Shown piece by piece: positions 34,100 to 42,884 of a stretch of DNA of 64,000 bases. Position 1 is the first letter of the stretch, and each line of letters opens with the position of its first letter. The DNA is taken from contig NZ_AP023262.1 in the NCBI RefSeq assembly GCF_016756615.1, forward strand, positions 2,168,501 to 2,232,500, in the 5' to 3' direction. The stretch comes from Mesorhizobium sp. L-8-3. Lineage in GTDB: Bacteria; Pseudomonadota; Alphaproteobacteria; Rhizobiales; Rhizobiaceae. Position numbers and translations under genes: made by a program. The notes below the pieces were generated by a model. The model was not told the origin of the DNA, ran no database searches, and worked only from the letters and a program-made list of their open reading frames with translations.

Positions 34100-34606
34100 C
34101 TACTCCAGCAGCTTTTCGCGCAGGGCAAGAAGCCCCTTGTGGTCGATCTTCTCCGCCCGCAGCGTCGCGATCTCGTTGGCCGTGTAGTCCTTCCAATCGG
34201 CCGGTGGCGGGTTCAGCGTGGCCATGACATAGGTCGCGAGCATGGCGATGTCGTCGTCGGAACGCTGCTTCTGCGGCGGCATGGCGCTGACAAAAGTCTT
34301 GCCGCCAGCGACGATCTTGCCGGCGAGGCCGTTCAGCACGACGAGCGGCAGGTAGCGGCGCGTATCCGGATCGCCCTTGGCAGCCCATTCGGCCTTCGCC
34401 AATGCCGGCGCGAGCCCGGCGATACCGGTGCCGTCCTTCTTGTGGCAGGCCGCGCAGGCTTTCCCGAACAGCGCCATGCCGTCCGCGCCAGGCGACGGTT
34501 GCGCCGAAAGGGCGAGAACCGGCGTCGCAAGGATGGCGATCCTAGCCGCCGCTGCTCCCCAGGCCGACAACCGCTGCGACCGTGCAATGATAGTTGCTCG
34601 CCTCAT
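34100..34606 (-). CDS. Periplasmic monoheme c-type cytochrome, overlapping aauA
   Basis: Class I cytochrome c, 168 residues, with a hydrophobic leader (about 15-36), the heme motif CAACHKKDGTG, and an axial Met in VSAMPPQ. The C-terminal tail after ADWKDYTANEIATL is unusually charged. With the ATG at 34606 the gene overlaps the 3' end of aauA by 65 bases. An in-frame TTG at 34570 would shorten this to 29 bases, so the start is not certain. It is likely an electron acceptor in amine oxidation or a helper in TTQ formation. Confidence 0.78.
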   Translation of the reverse strand: MRRATIIARSQRLSAWGAAAARIAILATPVLALSAQPSPGADGMALFGKACAACHKKDGTGIAGLAPALAKAEWAAKGDPDTRRYLPLVVLNGLAGKIVAGGKTFVSAMPPQKQRSDDDIAMLATYVMATLNPPPADWKDYTANEIATLRAEKIDHKGLLALREKLLE

Positions 34607-35081
34607 TCGCCATGCACCAGTTGATGTCGTTGTGCACGCCCATGCGATAACCCGGCCGTTCCCGCAGGTTGAAATTGCACAGGCAGCGGCCGCACGATGC
34701 CTGGCCGCAGCAGTCGTTGTAGGAGATCAGGTATTCCTTGCTGTCGCCCGGATTCTGGCAAGTGCCGACCCAGGTGACCTGCGAGACCGCGGCATTGGGC
34801 GGACACTGGTTCACCGAGCCGCCACAGCATGTGCAGAGGAAGCCGTCGAGTGCGCAATAACGCCAGTATTCGCACTCCGTATCGGCCTTTTCCGCCTGGG
34901 CACGCGCGGACCCGCCGCCGGCCCGGTCGAACGGCAGCATGGGCAGCAGGGCGCCGCCGATCGCCGCCTTGCCGATGAGGGACAGGACGCTGCGCCGGCC
35001 GGTGCGCTGTGCCATGAGCCGCGCGCCGCCTTCGGCGACGTTGTCGATCGTGCCGAACAGTCGATCCATGAGGCGATTCAT
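34542..35081 (-). CDS. aauA: Aralkylamine (aromatic amine) dehydrogenase light chain, TTQ-bearing
   Basis: Catalytic small subunit of the periplasmic enzyme that oxidises amines such as tyramine, tryptamine or phenylethylamine to aldehydes, passing electrons to azurin or a cytochrome. The 179-residue precursor has a long Tat-type leader (GRRSVLSLIG). W104 and W155 are the Trp pair that becomes tryptophan tryptophylquinone, D123 is the catalytic Asp and T167 the active-site Thr. All are offset by exactly five from the published AADH numbering (109, 160, 128, 172). GFLCTCCGG and ERPGYRMGVHND favour AADH over methylamine dehydrogenase. Fourteen cysteines are in the mature part. Confidence 0.9.
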   Translation of the reverse strand: MNRLMDRLFGTIDNVAEGGARLMAQRTGRRSVLSLIGKAAIGGALLPMLPFDRAGGGSARAQAEKADTECEYWRYCALDGFLCTCCGGSVNQCPPNAAVSQVTWVGTCQNPGDSKEYLISYNDCCGQASCGRCLCNFNLRERPGYRMGVHNDINWCMANEASNYHCTVAAVVGLGSSGG

Positions 35082-35090
35082 GTTCCCCTC

Positions 35091-35690
35091 CTAGTTGAGA
35101 GTGGCGGTTTCAGCCTTGATCCAGTCCTGGATCGAGGCGTGACCGAGATCGTTGGCGTTCATCAGGCTTTCGAGCTGCTCGCGCGAATTGACCAGGCCCT
35201 TGCCGCGCACGACGCCCTGCCGGTCGAGCAGCACGGCGAAGGGCAGGCGGTTGATGCGGTAGGTCATGCCCAGGTCGGGCGACAGGACGTAGGGAAAGTC
35301 GCCGAGTCCGGCCGCCCTGTGGAAGGCCTGATGCGCGGTGTGGTCGCCATCGCTCGCGAGCACGATATCGAGCGACTTGCCTTCGGCGGCGCGCATCGAT
35401 TTCAGCACCGGCAGCAGCTTCTTGCACACAGGGCACGTGGTCGAGAGGAAAAATACGAGCGTGTTTCTGGCGGAGGCGCCACCGATCGCCAGCGGCTTCC
35501 CGTCCAGCGTCATCAGGTCGAAACGCGGCGAGGCTTCGCCGACCTTGGGGCCGGCGTCCGTCATCAGCGCACCCATCGGCGCGACACGCTCGAACAGGAT
35601 GCCGATCTGCCGCGCGAGCGCGAAGACCACGATCAGCAGCGCGATGACCACGACCCACAGCGCGACGACGGCGATCACCAACGGGTCCAT
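35091..35690 (-). CDS. aauD: Amine dehydrogenase maturation thioredoxin-like protein
   Basis: MauD/AauD family, 199 residues. It has an N-terminal membrane anchor (about 4-26) and a thioredoxin fold with the active-site CPVC in STTCPVCKKLLPVL. It is needed for correct disulfide formation in the Cys-rich light chain, consistent with its place directly before aauA. Its ATG overlaps the stop of aauE (TGATG), so the two are coupled. Confidence 0.9.
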   Translation of the reverse strand: MDPLVIAVVALWVVVIALLIVVFALARQIGILFERVAPMGALMTDAGPKVGEASPRFDLMTLDGKPLAIGGASARNTLVFFLSTTCPVCKKLLPVLKSMRAAEGKSLDIVLASDGDHTAHQAFHRAAGLGDFPYVLSPDLGMTYRINRLPFAVLLDRQGVVRGKGLVNSREQLESLMNANDLGHASIQDWIKAETATLN

Positions 35691-36268
35691 CAGTGGGTCT
35701 CCATCCCGGCGTCACGCCGATGAGCGCCATCGTCGGCGGCGGCAAGATATGAGAGGTTGTCGGCGAGCTTCTCCGCGCCGGCCAGGAGCAGCCAGAAGCT
35801 GGCAATGGTGGCGAGGGTGGCGAACCAGCCGACCGCGCCGATATCTCCGGCTCCGGGCTGCTGCCCCGCGATCAGGGCAAGGCCGACAAGCGCGACGTTG
35901 CGTCCGACGAGGAACCAGGACAGGCCCTGGCCGGCCCCGCCGCAGCCGCAATCGATGCGGGTACGGCCTCGCAGGAGATTGACGGCGATGGCGGCCCCGT
36001 AGAGTACCAGCAGACAAGCGGCTCCTGCCGCGGCGCAGAAGCGTGTCTCCGGCAGGACAAGGCCAAGCGTTATGGCGACCTCGGCCGCAAGCAGGAAACC
36101 GGCCGCCGGAACGGCGAGGCCGACGGGCAGGATGCGGTATTCGGCAAGCGTATGCGCAAACCAGGTGAAATCGAGGAACTTGTGCGCGGCGCCGCGCAGG
36201 AAGACGCCGACCAGCGTGCCTGATGCGACGATGACGACGATAGGATGCGCGAGCGCTTCCAGTACCAT
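35690..36268 (-). CDS. aauE: Amine dehydrogenase maturation membrane protein
   Basis: MauE/AauE family, 192 residues, with four to five hydrophobic helices and a Cys-rich loop TRIDCGCGGAGQ between helices. It is thought to work with AauD in folding or export of the light chain. I start at the ATG at 36268, which overlaps the stop of aauB (TGATG); frames extending to 36712 lie inside aauB. Confidence 0.88.
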   Translation of the reverse strand: MVLEALAHPIVVIVASGTLVGVFLRGAAHKFLDFTWFAHTLAEYRILPVGLAVPAAGFLLAAEVAITLGLVLPETRFCAAAGAACLLVLYGAAIAVNLLRGRTRIDCGCGGAGQGLSWFLVGRNVALVGLALIAGQQPGAGDIGAVGWFATLATIASFWLLLAGAEKLADNLSYLAAADDGAHRRDAGMETH

Positions 36269-37413
36269 CAGCGTACCTCGACCTGATCGGGCAGATCTCC
36301 GCCCGGCGCGGTAGCCGCCACGGACAAGGCGAAGGGCTGTCCCGAAGCAGGCAGGTCGTAGCGCACGATCTCGGCCTTCAGCCCGTCTATGGCGAAAATG
36401 GCGGGTGAGTCGCCCTGGCTTGCCGTCAGTGCGATGGCCGGGACAGATGCCGCCCTGCCGAGCACGGTCTCGTTCTTGAGATCCACGGCCCAGATCTCTT
36501 CGGCCGGGTTCTTGTGGCTGCCTTCGGTGCCGCCCGAATGCATCAGCACATAGGCGATGCCGGTCTTGTCGTGGACCGCGATAGGCTGATAGCCGCCGGG
36601 CCGCCAGTTGCCTTCGACCCCTTCGGTCAAGGCGATCTTGTCGGTCAGCGTGGCGGTATCGCCCTCGACGTCGATCACGTAGATGTTGCCGCCATAGGAG
36701 ACGAAGACCCACTTGTCGCCCCAGCGGTAGGCGCCGGAGAAGAGCGCATCAGTGTCGGCGTCGAAAATCTGCTGCGACGGTTTCATCTCCGCCGAGCCGT
36801 CGGTCTTCACGTTGATCGTGCCGAAGGTTCCGTCGCCGCAGGTCGTCGCGAAACGCATCGGCATGGTTGCGGAGGGGAAGATGCCGTAGCAGCCGGGGTT
36901 CGGGATATCGGCGATCTGCTTCTTGCCCGCGATATCGACGACAGTCACCGATGTGGCCGGGGTCGCATTCTGGATGAAGAGATATTTGAGGTCGCTCGAT
37001 GTCCAGAACAACGAGCGATAGTTGAGCGCCTGCGCCCGGTTGTTGGAGATCGGGATCTCTTCCTTGAAGGTGAGGTCCTTGCCGGAATAGATCTCCACCA
37101 CGTCGGTACGCTCGCCACGCGTGGTGCGCGACAGGTGCGTGGTCGCCACATAGATGTCGGCGCTGCCCGCCGGCACATGAACCATCCCCAGATTGGCTAT
37201 GCCGATGAGTCCGAGAAGTTTCAGATCCTTGGCGTCCAGGACGTAGGTGCGGCCGTCGACGACGTGATTGAGCGCCAGATCCACCGAGAACACAAGCTCG
37301 GTTCCGTCGGGGATGGTCATGTTGGTGACGGTCTCAGGCTGGATTTCCTGCGCCAGGACCGGGCCGGCGGTCATCAAGGTCGCAAAGGACAGTCCAAGGA
37401 AGATACTGCGCAT
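36268..37413 (-). CDS. aauB: Aralkylamine dehydrogenase heavy chain
   Basis: Large beta-propeller subunit, 381 residues, with a Sec signal peptide (about 1-21, ending PVLAQ) and propeller-blade repeats such as DIYVATTHLSRTTRGERTDVVEIYS, FVSYGGNIYVIDVEGDT and GTEGSHKNPAEEIWAVDLK. It clamps the TTQ light chain and shapes the substrate entrance. It is the first gene of the minus-strand operon aauB-E-D-A followed by two cytochromes. A widely spaced 6-bp inverted repeat (TGGCAC at 37443-37448, GTGCCA at 37478-37483) lies upstream and may be regulatory. Confidence 0.9.
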   Translation of the reverse strand: MRSIFLGLSFATLMTAGPVLAQEIQPETVTNMTIPDGTELVFSVDLALNHVVDGRTYVLDAKDLKLLGLIGIANLGMVHVPAGSADIYVATTHLSRTTRGERTDVVEIYSGKDLTFKEEIPISNNRAQALNYRSLFWTSSDLKYLFIQNATPATSVTVVDIAGKKQIADIPNPGCYGIFPSATMPMRFATTCGDGTFGTINVKTDGSAEMKPSQQIFDADTDALFSGAYRWGDKWVFVSYGGNIYVIDVEGDTATLTDKIALTEGVEGNWRPGGYQPIAVHDKTGIAYVLMHSGGTEGSHKNPAEEIWAVDLKNETVLGRAASVPAIALTASQGDSPAIFAIDGLKAEIVRYDLPASGQPFALSVAATAPGGDLPDQVEVR

Positions 37414-37528
37414 GGCGTTTCCCCTCTTCCAGACGTCGAATATGGCACGATATCGCCGCCATTACCTAAGGGAAATTGTGCCAAGGGAGATAGTTCAGAC
37501 CGGCCACAGCCGGTAAGACCCGTCGTCC

Positions 37529-38182
37529 TCAGACGAAGCGCCAGACCGTCGTCTTCTTGACCTCTGCATCCTCCAAGGCGCGCGTGACCGGCACCTGGTA
37601 GACGGCAAGCTTCTCGAGCCTTTCGCCGGGCAGATAGGAGCGGCCGGGATCTCCGACCAGCACCGTGGCGCCGCGCCGGCCAAGCGCCTCGAACCAGGGC
37701 ACGAGACGACCAGCGAAAGCCTGGTCGTAAAAGACATCGCCGGCGAGCACGACGTCCCAGCCGAAGTCGCGGCCGACGAGATCCTCCGCAGTGAAGGCGA
37801 CGGCGACACCGTTGGCTGCCGCGTTCAGGCGAACAGCCTCAGCGCAAAACGGGTCGATGTCGGCGCAGAGCACGCCGGCTGCGCCGGCCATTGCCGCGGC
37901 TATGCCGACGAGGCCCGACCCGGTGGCGAAATCGAGCACGTCGCGGCCGCGCACCATCCCGGCATTGTCGACAACGTAGCGCGCCAGCCCTTGTCCGCCG
38001 GCCCAGGCGAAGGCCCAGAAAGGCGGCGGCAGGCCGATCTCGGCAAGCTCCTCCTCGGTCTTCAACCAGAGCTCATGCGCCTCGTCGGCGAGATGCAGCC
38101 GTGTCTCCGGGACGTGCGGCGGCGCCGAGAGCGCCGTGTTCTCGAGGATGAAGCGTCCGAAATGGTCGGGCTGGAGCGACAT
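37529..38182 (-). CDS. Class I SAM-dependent methyltransferase (ETFB-lysine/nicotinamide N-methylase-like)
   Basis: A 217-residue methyltransferase of the Methyltransf_16/COG3897 type. The SAM loop is DFATGSGLVGIAAA (about 84-97), followed by ADIDPFCAEAVRLNA and DVVLAGDVFYD. Proteins of this type in related organisms are annotated as protein-lysine methyltransferases acting on electron-transfer flavoprotein. It directly follows the EVE-domain gene in a run of housekeeping genes starting with tsaD. Confidence 0.8.
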   Translation of the reverse strand: MSLQPDHFGRFILENTALSAPPHVPETRLHLADEAHELWLKTEEELAEIGLPPPFWAFAWAGGQGLARYVVDNAGMVRGRDVLDFATGSGLVGIAAAMAGAAGVLCADIDPFCAEAVRLNAAANGVAVAFTAEDLVGRDFGWDVVLAGDVFYDQAFAGRLVPWFEALGRRGATVLVGDPGRSYLPGERLEKLAVYQVPVTRALEDAEVKKTTVWRFV

Positions 38183-38608
38183 TCACGGCACGGGTTCGAC
38201 GCCGCCCATGCGGCAGACTTCCTTCCATTCTTCCGGCGTCACCGGCTGCACCGAGAGACGGCCGAGCCTCACCAGAGCCATGTCGGCGAGCTTGGGATTG
38301 GCCTTGACCTGCTCCAGCGTGGGCGGATTGGGCACGTCGCGCACCGCGCGGATGTCGACGCATTCCCAGCGCGGGTCGTCGGTGGTGGAATCTGGATGGG
38401 CCAGCGCGCAGACCTCGGCGATGCCGACGATGTTGAGGCCCTCATTCGAGTGGTAGAAGAAGCCGAGATCGCCGATCTGCATGGCCCGCATATTGTTGCG
38501 CGCCGCGTAGTTCCGTACCCCGTCCCATTCGGCGCCGGCCTTGCCCTTCGCCTTCAGCGCCTCGAAGGAGAAAACGGACGGCTCGGATTTGAACAGCCAA
38601 TAGTTCAT
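38183..38608 (-). CDS. EVE-domain protein
   Basis: A 141-residue single EVE domain, a PUA-like fold implicated in recognising modified bases in DNA or RNA. Family segments are YWLFKSEPSVFSFEAL at the N terminus, WDGVRNYAARNNMRAMQIGD and FYHSNEGLNIVGIAEV. Its stop abuts the start of the methyltransferase gene, so the two are cotranscribed. Confidence 0.9.
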   Translation of the reverse strand: MNYWLFKSEPSVFSFEALKAKGKAGAEWDGVRNYAARNNMRAMQIGDLGFFYHSNEGLNIVGIAEVCALAHPDSTTDDPRWECVDIRAVRDVPNPPTLEQVKANPKLADMALVRLGRLSVQPVTPEEWKEVCRMGGVEPVP

Positions 38609-38645
38609 GTCGGATCACCCTCGCTGGTTGCGCGCCAGAAGACCA

Positions 38646-38942
38646 CTATGCCGATGCGGGATTGTTGAAAACCCAGTTCCAGGCGCGGATCTCGACGCTC
38701 TCGAACAGGCCGGCCCTGGCATAGGGATCGGCTTCCGCGAGTGCCTTCGCGCCGGCCATGTCGGCCGCCTCGACCACCACCAGGCTGCCGTCCGGCTTGC
38801 CGTCGCCGTCGAGGAATGGCCCTGCGAATTTGAGCGTGCCCTTCTCGTTGAGGCCATTGAGATAGGCGACATGGTCCGGCCGCGTATCGAGCCGAAGCTG
38901 GAGTTTGCCGGGCTCGTCCTTGCAGATCAGAGCGAAAAGCAT
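38646..38942 (-). CDS. YciI-family protein
   Basis: A 98-residue ferredoxin-like YciI protein. It starts MLFALICKDEPGKLQLRLD, contains the conserved His in RPDHVAYLNGL and the Asp in AEADPYARAGLFESVEI. The biochemical role is unknown for most members. It lies between gpsA and the EVE gene in the same direction. Confidence 0.88.
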   Translation of the reverse strand: MLFALICKDEPGKLQLRLDTRPDHVAYLNGLNEKGTLKFAGPFLDGDGKPDGSLVVVEAADMAGAKALAEADPYARAGLFESVEIRAWNWVFNNPASA

Positions 38943-38963
38943 GTCTGGCTCCCTTGGTTCCGT

Positions 38964-39947
38964 CTATTCGTCCTCGGCCCGCAGAGGCCTCGTCATCAGG
39001 TTCGAAACGGCCTGACGTATGGTGATGGTGCCGCGAAGAAGCTCGTCGACCGCGGCGATGATCGGTGCCGCGATCCCTTTCTCCCTGGCCAGTTGCGCTG
39101 TTATTGCCGCGGTCGGCACGCCTTCGGCCAGCGGCAGCCCCTCGATCTTCTCGCCGCGGCCGAGCGCCAGGCCGTAGGCGAAATTGCGCGATTGGGCCGA
39201 TCCGCAGGTCAGCACGAGGTCGCCGAGGCCCGACAGACCCATGATCGTCTCCGGCCGGGCGCCGAAGCTGGCGGCGATGCGGCGCAGTTCGACGAAGCCG
39301 CGCGTCACCATGGCGGCCTGGGCGCTGGCGCCCAGCTCCGCGCCCGCAACCATGCCCGCGGCGATGGCGAGAACGTTCTTGAGCGCGCCGCCGATCTCGA
39401 CCCCGACGAGGTCGTCGGTGGAGTAGCAGCGGAAGTTGGGCGTCGACATCAAGGCCGCGAGTGTTGCGGCGCGCTCGGCATCCGGCGAGGCGACCACGAC
39501 CGCGGTCGGCAGGCCCCGCGCAACGTCGGTAGCGAAACTCGGGCCGGAAAGCGCGGCGATCGGATTGTGCGGCAGCACCTCGGCGACCACGTTCGACAGC
39601 AGCGCGCCGGTGTCGCGCTCGATCCCCTTGGCGCAGAGCACGACGGTGGCTGCCGGCGGTACGGACGCGGCAATCGCACCAAGCACGCCGCGCAGCGTCT
39701 GCGCCGGCACCACGGCGAGCACATGGTCGGCCCCGGCGAGCGCCTCCGCAGCGTCGACCGTCGCCTCGATCGTTCGGTCGAGCCGAATACCCGGCAGGTA
39801 GCGCGGGTTCTCGCCGCGGTCGCGCAAGGCTTCGACAGTCGCGGCATCGCGCGCCCACAGCCTTACGGCGTGGCCGGCGCTTTGCGCGATCATGGCCAGC
39901 GCCGTCCCCCAGGCGCCACCGCCAACTATGGTCAGGCGGGCGCTCAT
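38964..39947 (-). CDS. gpsA: Glycerol-3-phosphate dehydrogenase [NAD(P)+]
   Basis: Makes sn-glycerol 3-phosphate from dihydroxyacetone phosphate for phospholipids. The 327-residue protein has the cofactor motif [11 protein letters not shown], the catalytic Lys in VVLCAKGIE and Lys in [14 protein letters not shown], plus [13 protein letters not shown]. The start at 39947 overlaps the tsaD stop (ATGA). Frames extending to 40151 are inside tsaD and are rejected. Confidence 0.95.
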   Translation of the reverse strand: MSARLTIVGGGAWGTALAMIAQSAGHAVRLWARDAATVEALRDRGENPRYLPGIRLDRTIEATVDAAEALAGADHVLAVVPAQTLRGVLGAIAASVPPAATVVLCAKGIERDTGALLSNVVAEVLPHNPIAALSGPSFATDVARGLPTAVVVASPDAERAATLAALMSTPNFRCYSTDDLVGVEIGGALKNVLAIAAGMVAGAELGASAQAAMVTRGFVELRRIAASFGARPETIMGLSGLGDLVLTCGSAQSRNFAYGLALGRGEKIEGLPLAEGVPTAAITAQLAREKGIAAPIIAAVDELLRGTITIRQAVSNLMTRPLRAEDE

Positions 39948-41050
39948 GCCTTTGCTCCCCGCCGGCCGGAGCCGATCAGCGGCGCGGAAAGCGTGTCCAG
40001 AGGCCAACGCGAGCGAGGCGCCAGGGTCAACGGGTCGCCGCTGTCGATGCTGGCCCGCAGACGTTCGATGCCGGCCCAGGCGATCATCGCGCCATTGTCG
40101 GTGCAAAGAATATGGGGCGGAGCGACGAAACGAAAGCCGCGGCTCGCGCATGTGGCCTCGAGCGCGCCCCGTATCGTCCTGTTGGCGGCGACACCGCCGG
40201 CGACCACCAGAACCGGCCGGGCCATGCCGGGGAAGTCGCGTTTGAAGCGGTCGAGGCTGCGTGACACCCGGTCCTCCAGCGTCTCGGCGATCGCCGCCTG
40301 GAAGGAGGCGCAGATGTCGGCGACGTCCTCTTCGGCGAGCGGAGCGATCGCCGTCGCAGCCTGTCGCACGGCAGTCTTGAGGCCGGAGAAGGAGAAGTCC
40401 AGCCTGGCTTCTCCCTTGAGCGGCCGCGGGAAGGCGAAACGCGCGGGATTGCCCTCTGCGGCGGCCTTCTCGACATTGGGGCCTCCAGGGTAGGGCAGAC
40501 CGATCAGCTTGGCGGTCTTGTCGAAGGCCTCGCCGAGCGCATCGTCGATCGTGGTTCCCCAGCGCTCATAGTCGCCGACGCCGCGCACGAGCACGATCTG
40601 GGTGTGACCGCCCGAGACCAGCAGCAGCAGATAGGGAAAGCTGAGCCCGTCGGTCAGCCGCCCCGTCAGCGCGTGGCCTTCCAGATGGTTGACCGGGATC
40701 AGAGGCTTGCCCGCGGCAGAGGCGACGGCCTTCGCCGTCATGAGACCGACGATCAGCCCGCCGATCAGGCCGGGGCCGGCGGTTGCGGCCACCGCATCGA
40801 CCTTGTCCAGCGTCATGCCGGCATCGGCCAGCGCTGCCTCGATCACGCCGTCGAGCGCCTCCACATGAGCGCGGGCGGCGATCTCCGGCACGACGCCGCC
40901 GAAGGCCGCATGCTCGCCGATCTGGCTCAGCACGACGTTGGACAGGATCTCGCCGGTACCGTCCGGGCCGCAGGAAACCACCGCCGCGGCGGTTTCGTCG
41001 CAACTCGTTTCGATGCCGAGGACGCGTATTGTCGCTGCCTTCCGATCCAT
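39944..41050 (-). CDS. tsaD: tRNA N6-threonylcarbamoyladenosine synthase subunit TsaD
   Basis: Transfers threonylcarbamoyl to A37 of ANN-decoding tRNAs. It has 368 residues with the ASKHA-fold start [16 protein letters not shown], the metal His pair in NHLEGHAL, the loop [14 protein letters not shown] and [13 protein letters not shown]. It leads the minus-strand run tsaD-gpsA-yciI-EVE-methyltransferase and is divergent from hemC, a common alphaproteobacterial arrangement. Confidence 0.96.
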   Translation of the reverse strand: MDRKAATIRVLGIETSCDETAAAVVSCGPDGTGEILSNVVLSQIGEHAAFGGVVPEIAARAHVEALDGVIEAALADAGMTLDKVDAVAATAGPGLIGGLIVGLMTAKAVASAAGKPLIPVNHLEGHALTGRLTDGLSFPYLLLLVSGGHTQIVLVRGVGDYERWGTTIDDALGEAFDKTAKLIGLPYPGGPNVEKAAAEGNPARFAFPRPLKGEARLDFSFSGLKTAVRQAATAIAPLAEEDVADICASFQAAIAETLEDRVSRSLDRFKRDFPGMARPVLVVAGGVAANRTIRGALEATCASRGFRFVAPPHILCTDNGAMIAWAGIERLRASIDSGDPLTLAPRSRWPLDTLSAPLIGSGRRGAKA

Positions 41051-41127
41051 GATTGCCGGGTCGCTCTTTCCCCGTTAGGAGTTCCGGGCAGAAGCCCGCC
41101 GGGGCGCGGGTTAACACGGACCGAGCG

Positions 41128-42057
41128 ATGCAAACAACTCTCTTGAGGATTGGCACCAGGGGCAGCGCGCTTGCCTTGGCGCAAGCCGAGGAGACGCGCG
41201 CCCGGCTGATGGAGGCCCACGGCCTGCCGGCAGATGCCTTTTTGATCGTGCCGATCGCGACGACAGGCGACAGAATCCAGGATCGGCCGCTGTCGGAAGC
41301 CGGCGGCAAGGGTCTGTTCACCAAGGAACTCGAGGAGGCGCTGCTCGATGGTCGCATCGACATCGCCGTCCATTCCTCCAAGGACATGCCGACGGTTCTG
41401 CCCGAAGGCCTGCATCTGTCGGCCTTCCTGCCGCGCGAGGACGTGCGGGACGGATTCATCGGACGCGGCGGCGTGAAGCTCCTAGACCTGCCCGAGGCGG
41501 CGACGATCGGCTCGTCGTCCTTGCGGCGCCAGGCACTGATCCGGCGTCTGAGGCCCGACCTCAAGGTCACGACCTTTCGCGGCAACGTGCAGACGCGGCT
41601 TCGCAAGCTGGAGGAGGGCATCGTCGACGGGACGCTGCTTGCCAATGCCGGCTTGCGCCGGCTGCACCTCGATAGCGCCATCACCGAGCTCCTGCCGCTC
41701 GATCGTTTCCCGCCGGCGCCAGGCCAGGGCGCGATCTGCATCGAAAGCCGTATCGGCGCGACCGACGTCGATGCGATGCTGGCGCCGATCAACCACCAGG
41801 CGACGTTCGAGGCCCTTGCCTGCGAGCGGGCCTTCCTCGCCGCGCTCGACGGCTCCTGCCGGACGCCGATCGCCGGGCATGCGACGATCGTTGGCGGCCG
41901 GCTGTCCTTCAGAGGCCTGATCCTCCGACCCGACGGGCAGGAGGCGCATGAGGTCGTCGACGAGGGCCCTGCTGCCGAGGCCGCCCGGATCGGCCGTCGC
42001 GCGGGCGAAACCGTGCGGAGCCAAGCGGGAGCGGCGTTCTTTGAGGGATGGTCGTGA
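41128..42057 (+). CDS. hemC: Porphobilinogen deaminase
   Basis: Builds hydroxymethylbilane in heme synthesis. It has 309 residues, with [21 protein letters not shown] at the N terminus, [13 protein letters not shown] with the catalytic Asp region, and the dipyrromethane-binding Cys in [13 protein letters not shown] start at the ATG at 41128; a frame from 41053 adds residues before the conserved start. It is the first gene of hemC-hemD-mic60-hemY. Confidence 0.95.
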   Translation: MQTTLLRIGTRGSALALAQAEETRARLMEAHGLPADAFLIVPIATTGDRIQDRPLSEAGGKGLFTKELEEALLDGRIDIAVHSSKDMPTVLPEGLHLSAFLPREDVRDGFIGRGGVKLLDLPEAATIGSSSLRRQALIRRLRPDLKVTTFRGNVQTRLRKLEEGIVDGTLLANAGLRRLHLDSAITELLPLDRFPPAPGQGAICIESRIGATDVDAMLAPINHQATFEALACERAFLAALDGSCRTPIAGHATIVGGRLSFRGLILRPDGQEAHEVVDEGPAAEAARIGRRAGETVRSQAGAAFFEGWS

Positions 42058-42792
42058 ATGAGCAGCCGCGTTCTGGTGACGCGGCCGCAACCCGGCGCCG
42101 GCGCGACCGCGCGCCGGCTCGATGAGCTGGGTTTCGAGGCGGTTGTCCTGCCGCTCACCGAGATCCGTGAGCTGGCCGTCGATCCCCTGCCGGCCGCCTC
42201 GCCGATCGATGCCGTCGTCGTGACCAGCGCCAACGCGGTGCGGCACGCTCCCCGCGAGCTTCTTTCGCTCTTTCTGGACCGGCCTTGCTTCGCGGTCGGG
42301 GCCGAGACGGCGGCTGCAGCGGGCAAGTCAGGCTTTTCCAGGGTTGCCGCGGGTACCGGCGACGCCGCCGGCCTGGCGCGTCTCGTCACCGACACCTTGC
42401 CTCCCGGTGCGCGGATTCTCTACCTGTGCGGCCGCGTGCGGCTCGTCGGCGTTGAAGATCGGCTTCGCCGGAAAGGAATGCATGTCGCCATCGCCGAGAC
42501 CTACGATGCGCCCGAGGTCGTCTATCCGATCGATGAATTGACCGACCGGCTCGGTTCCGCGCCGCTCGACGCTGCGCTCCTACATTCGGCAAGGGCAGCA
42601 AGCGGGCTCGCCGGGCTGGTCTCGCTGCCTGGAATCGAGCCTCTGTTCGCAAAAACCCTTTTCCTTTGCCTCTCCGATCGGGTCGCCGCCGCGCTTCGCG
42701 ACGTCGGTGAGGGGCGTGTCTTCGCCGCGCCAACACCCGATGAAGCCGCACTTCTCGCGCTGCTTCGGCAGCGCTGCGGCAATGGTGCCTGA
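42058..42792 (+). CDS. hemD: Uroporphyrinogen-III synthase
   Basis: Closes and inverts ring D of hydroxymethylbilane. It has 244 residues in a weakly conserved two-lobed fold. Supporting segments are SRVLVTRPQPGAGATARRL at the N terminus and VVVTSANAVRHAP and LYLCGRVRL in the lobes. It starts on the base after the hemC stop, which with family position makes the call firm despite divergence. Confidence 0.9.
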   Translation: MSSRVLVTRPQPGAGATARRLDELGFEAVVLPLTEIRELAVDPLPAASPIDAVVVTSANAVRHAPRELLSLFLDRPCFAVGAETAAAAGKSGFSRVAAGTGDAAGLARLVTDTLPPGARILYLCGRVRLVGVEDRLRRKGMHVAIAETYDAPEVVYPIDELTDRLGSAPLDAALLHSARAASGLAGLVSLPGIEPLFAKTLFLCLSDRVAAALRDVGEGRVFAAPTPDEAALLALLRQRCGNGA

Positions 42793-42884
42793 ACCGGCCT
42801 CTTTTCAGCCGGGGTTGATGTGGTAGTGATCGGATGAGGCCCGGTGGGGTCCTGGAACGACAGCGGCAGAAAGCGGAGCCCTCC

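Noticed and set aside
34542..35081. Light chain read as methylamine dehydrogenase (mauA)
   Set aside because: Segments GFLCTCCGG and ERPGYRMGVHND and the constant residue offset match aromatic amine dehydrogenase; mauF, mauG, mauM and mauN are absent nearby.
37499..37514. ACCGGC-CACA-GCCGGT hairpin as terminator of the tsaD operon
   Set aside because: No T tract follows on the minus strand, so it cannot be supported as an intrinsic terminator.
40566..42395. A 609-codon minus-strand frame across tsaD and hemC
   Set aside because: Ser/Arg/Pro-rich shadow of hemC and hemD on the other strand; those carry all catalytic motifs.
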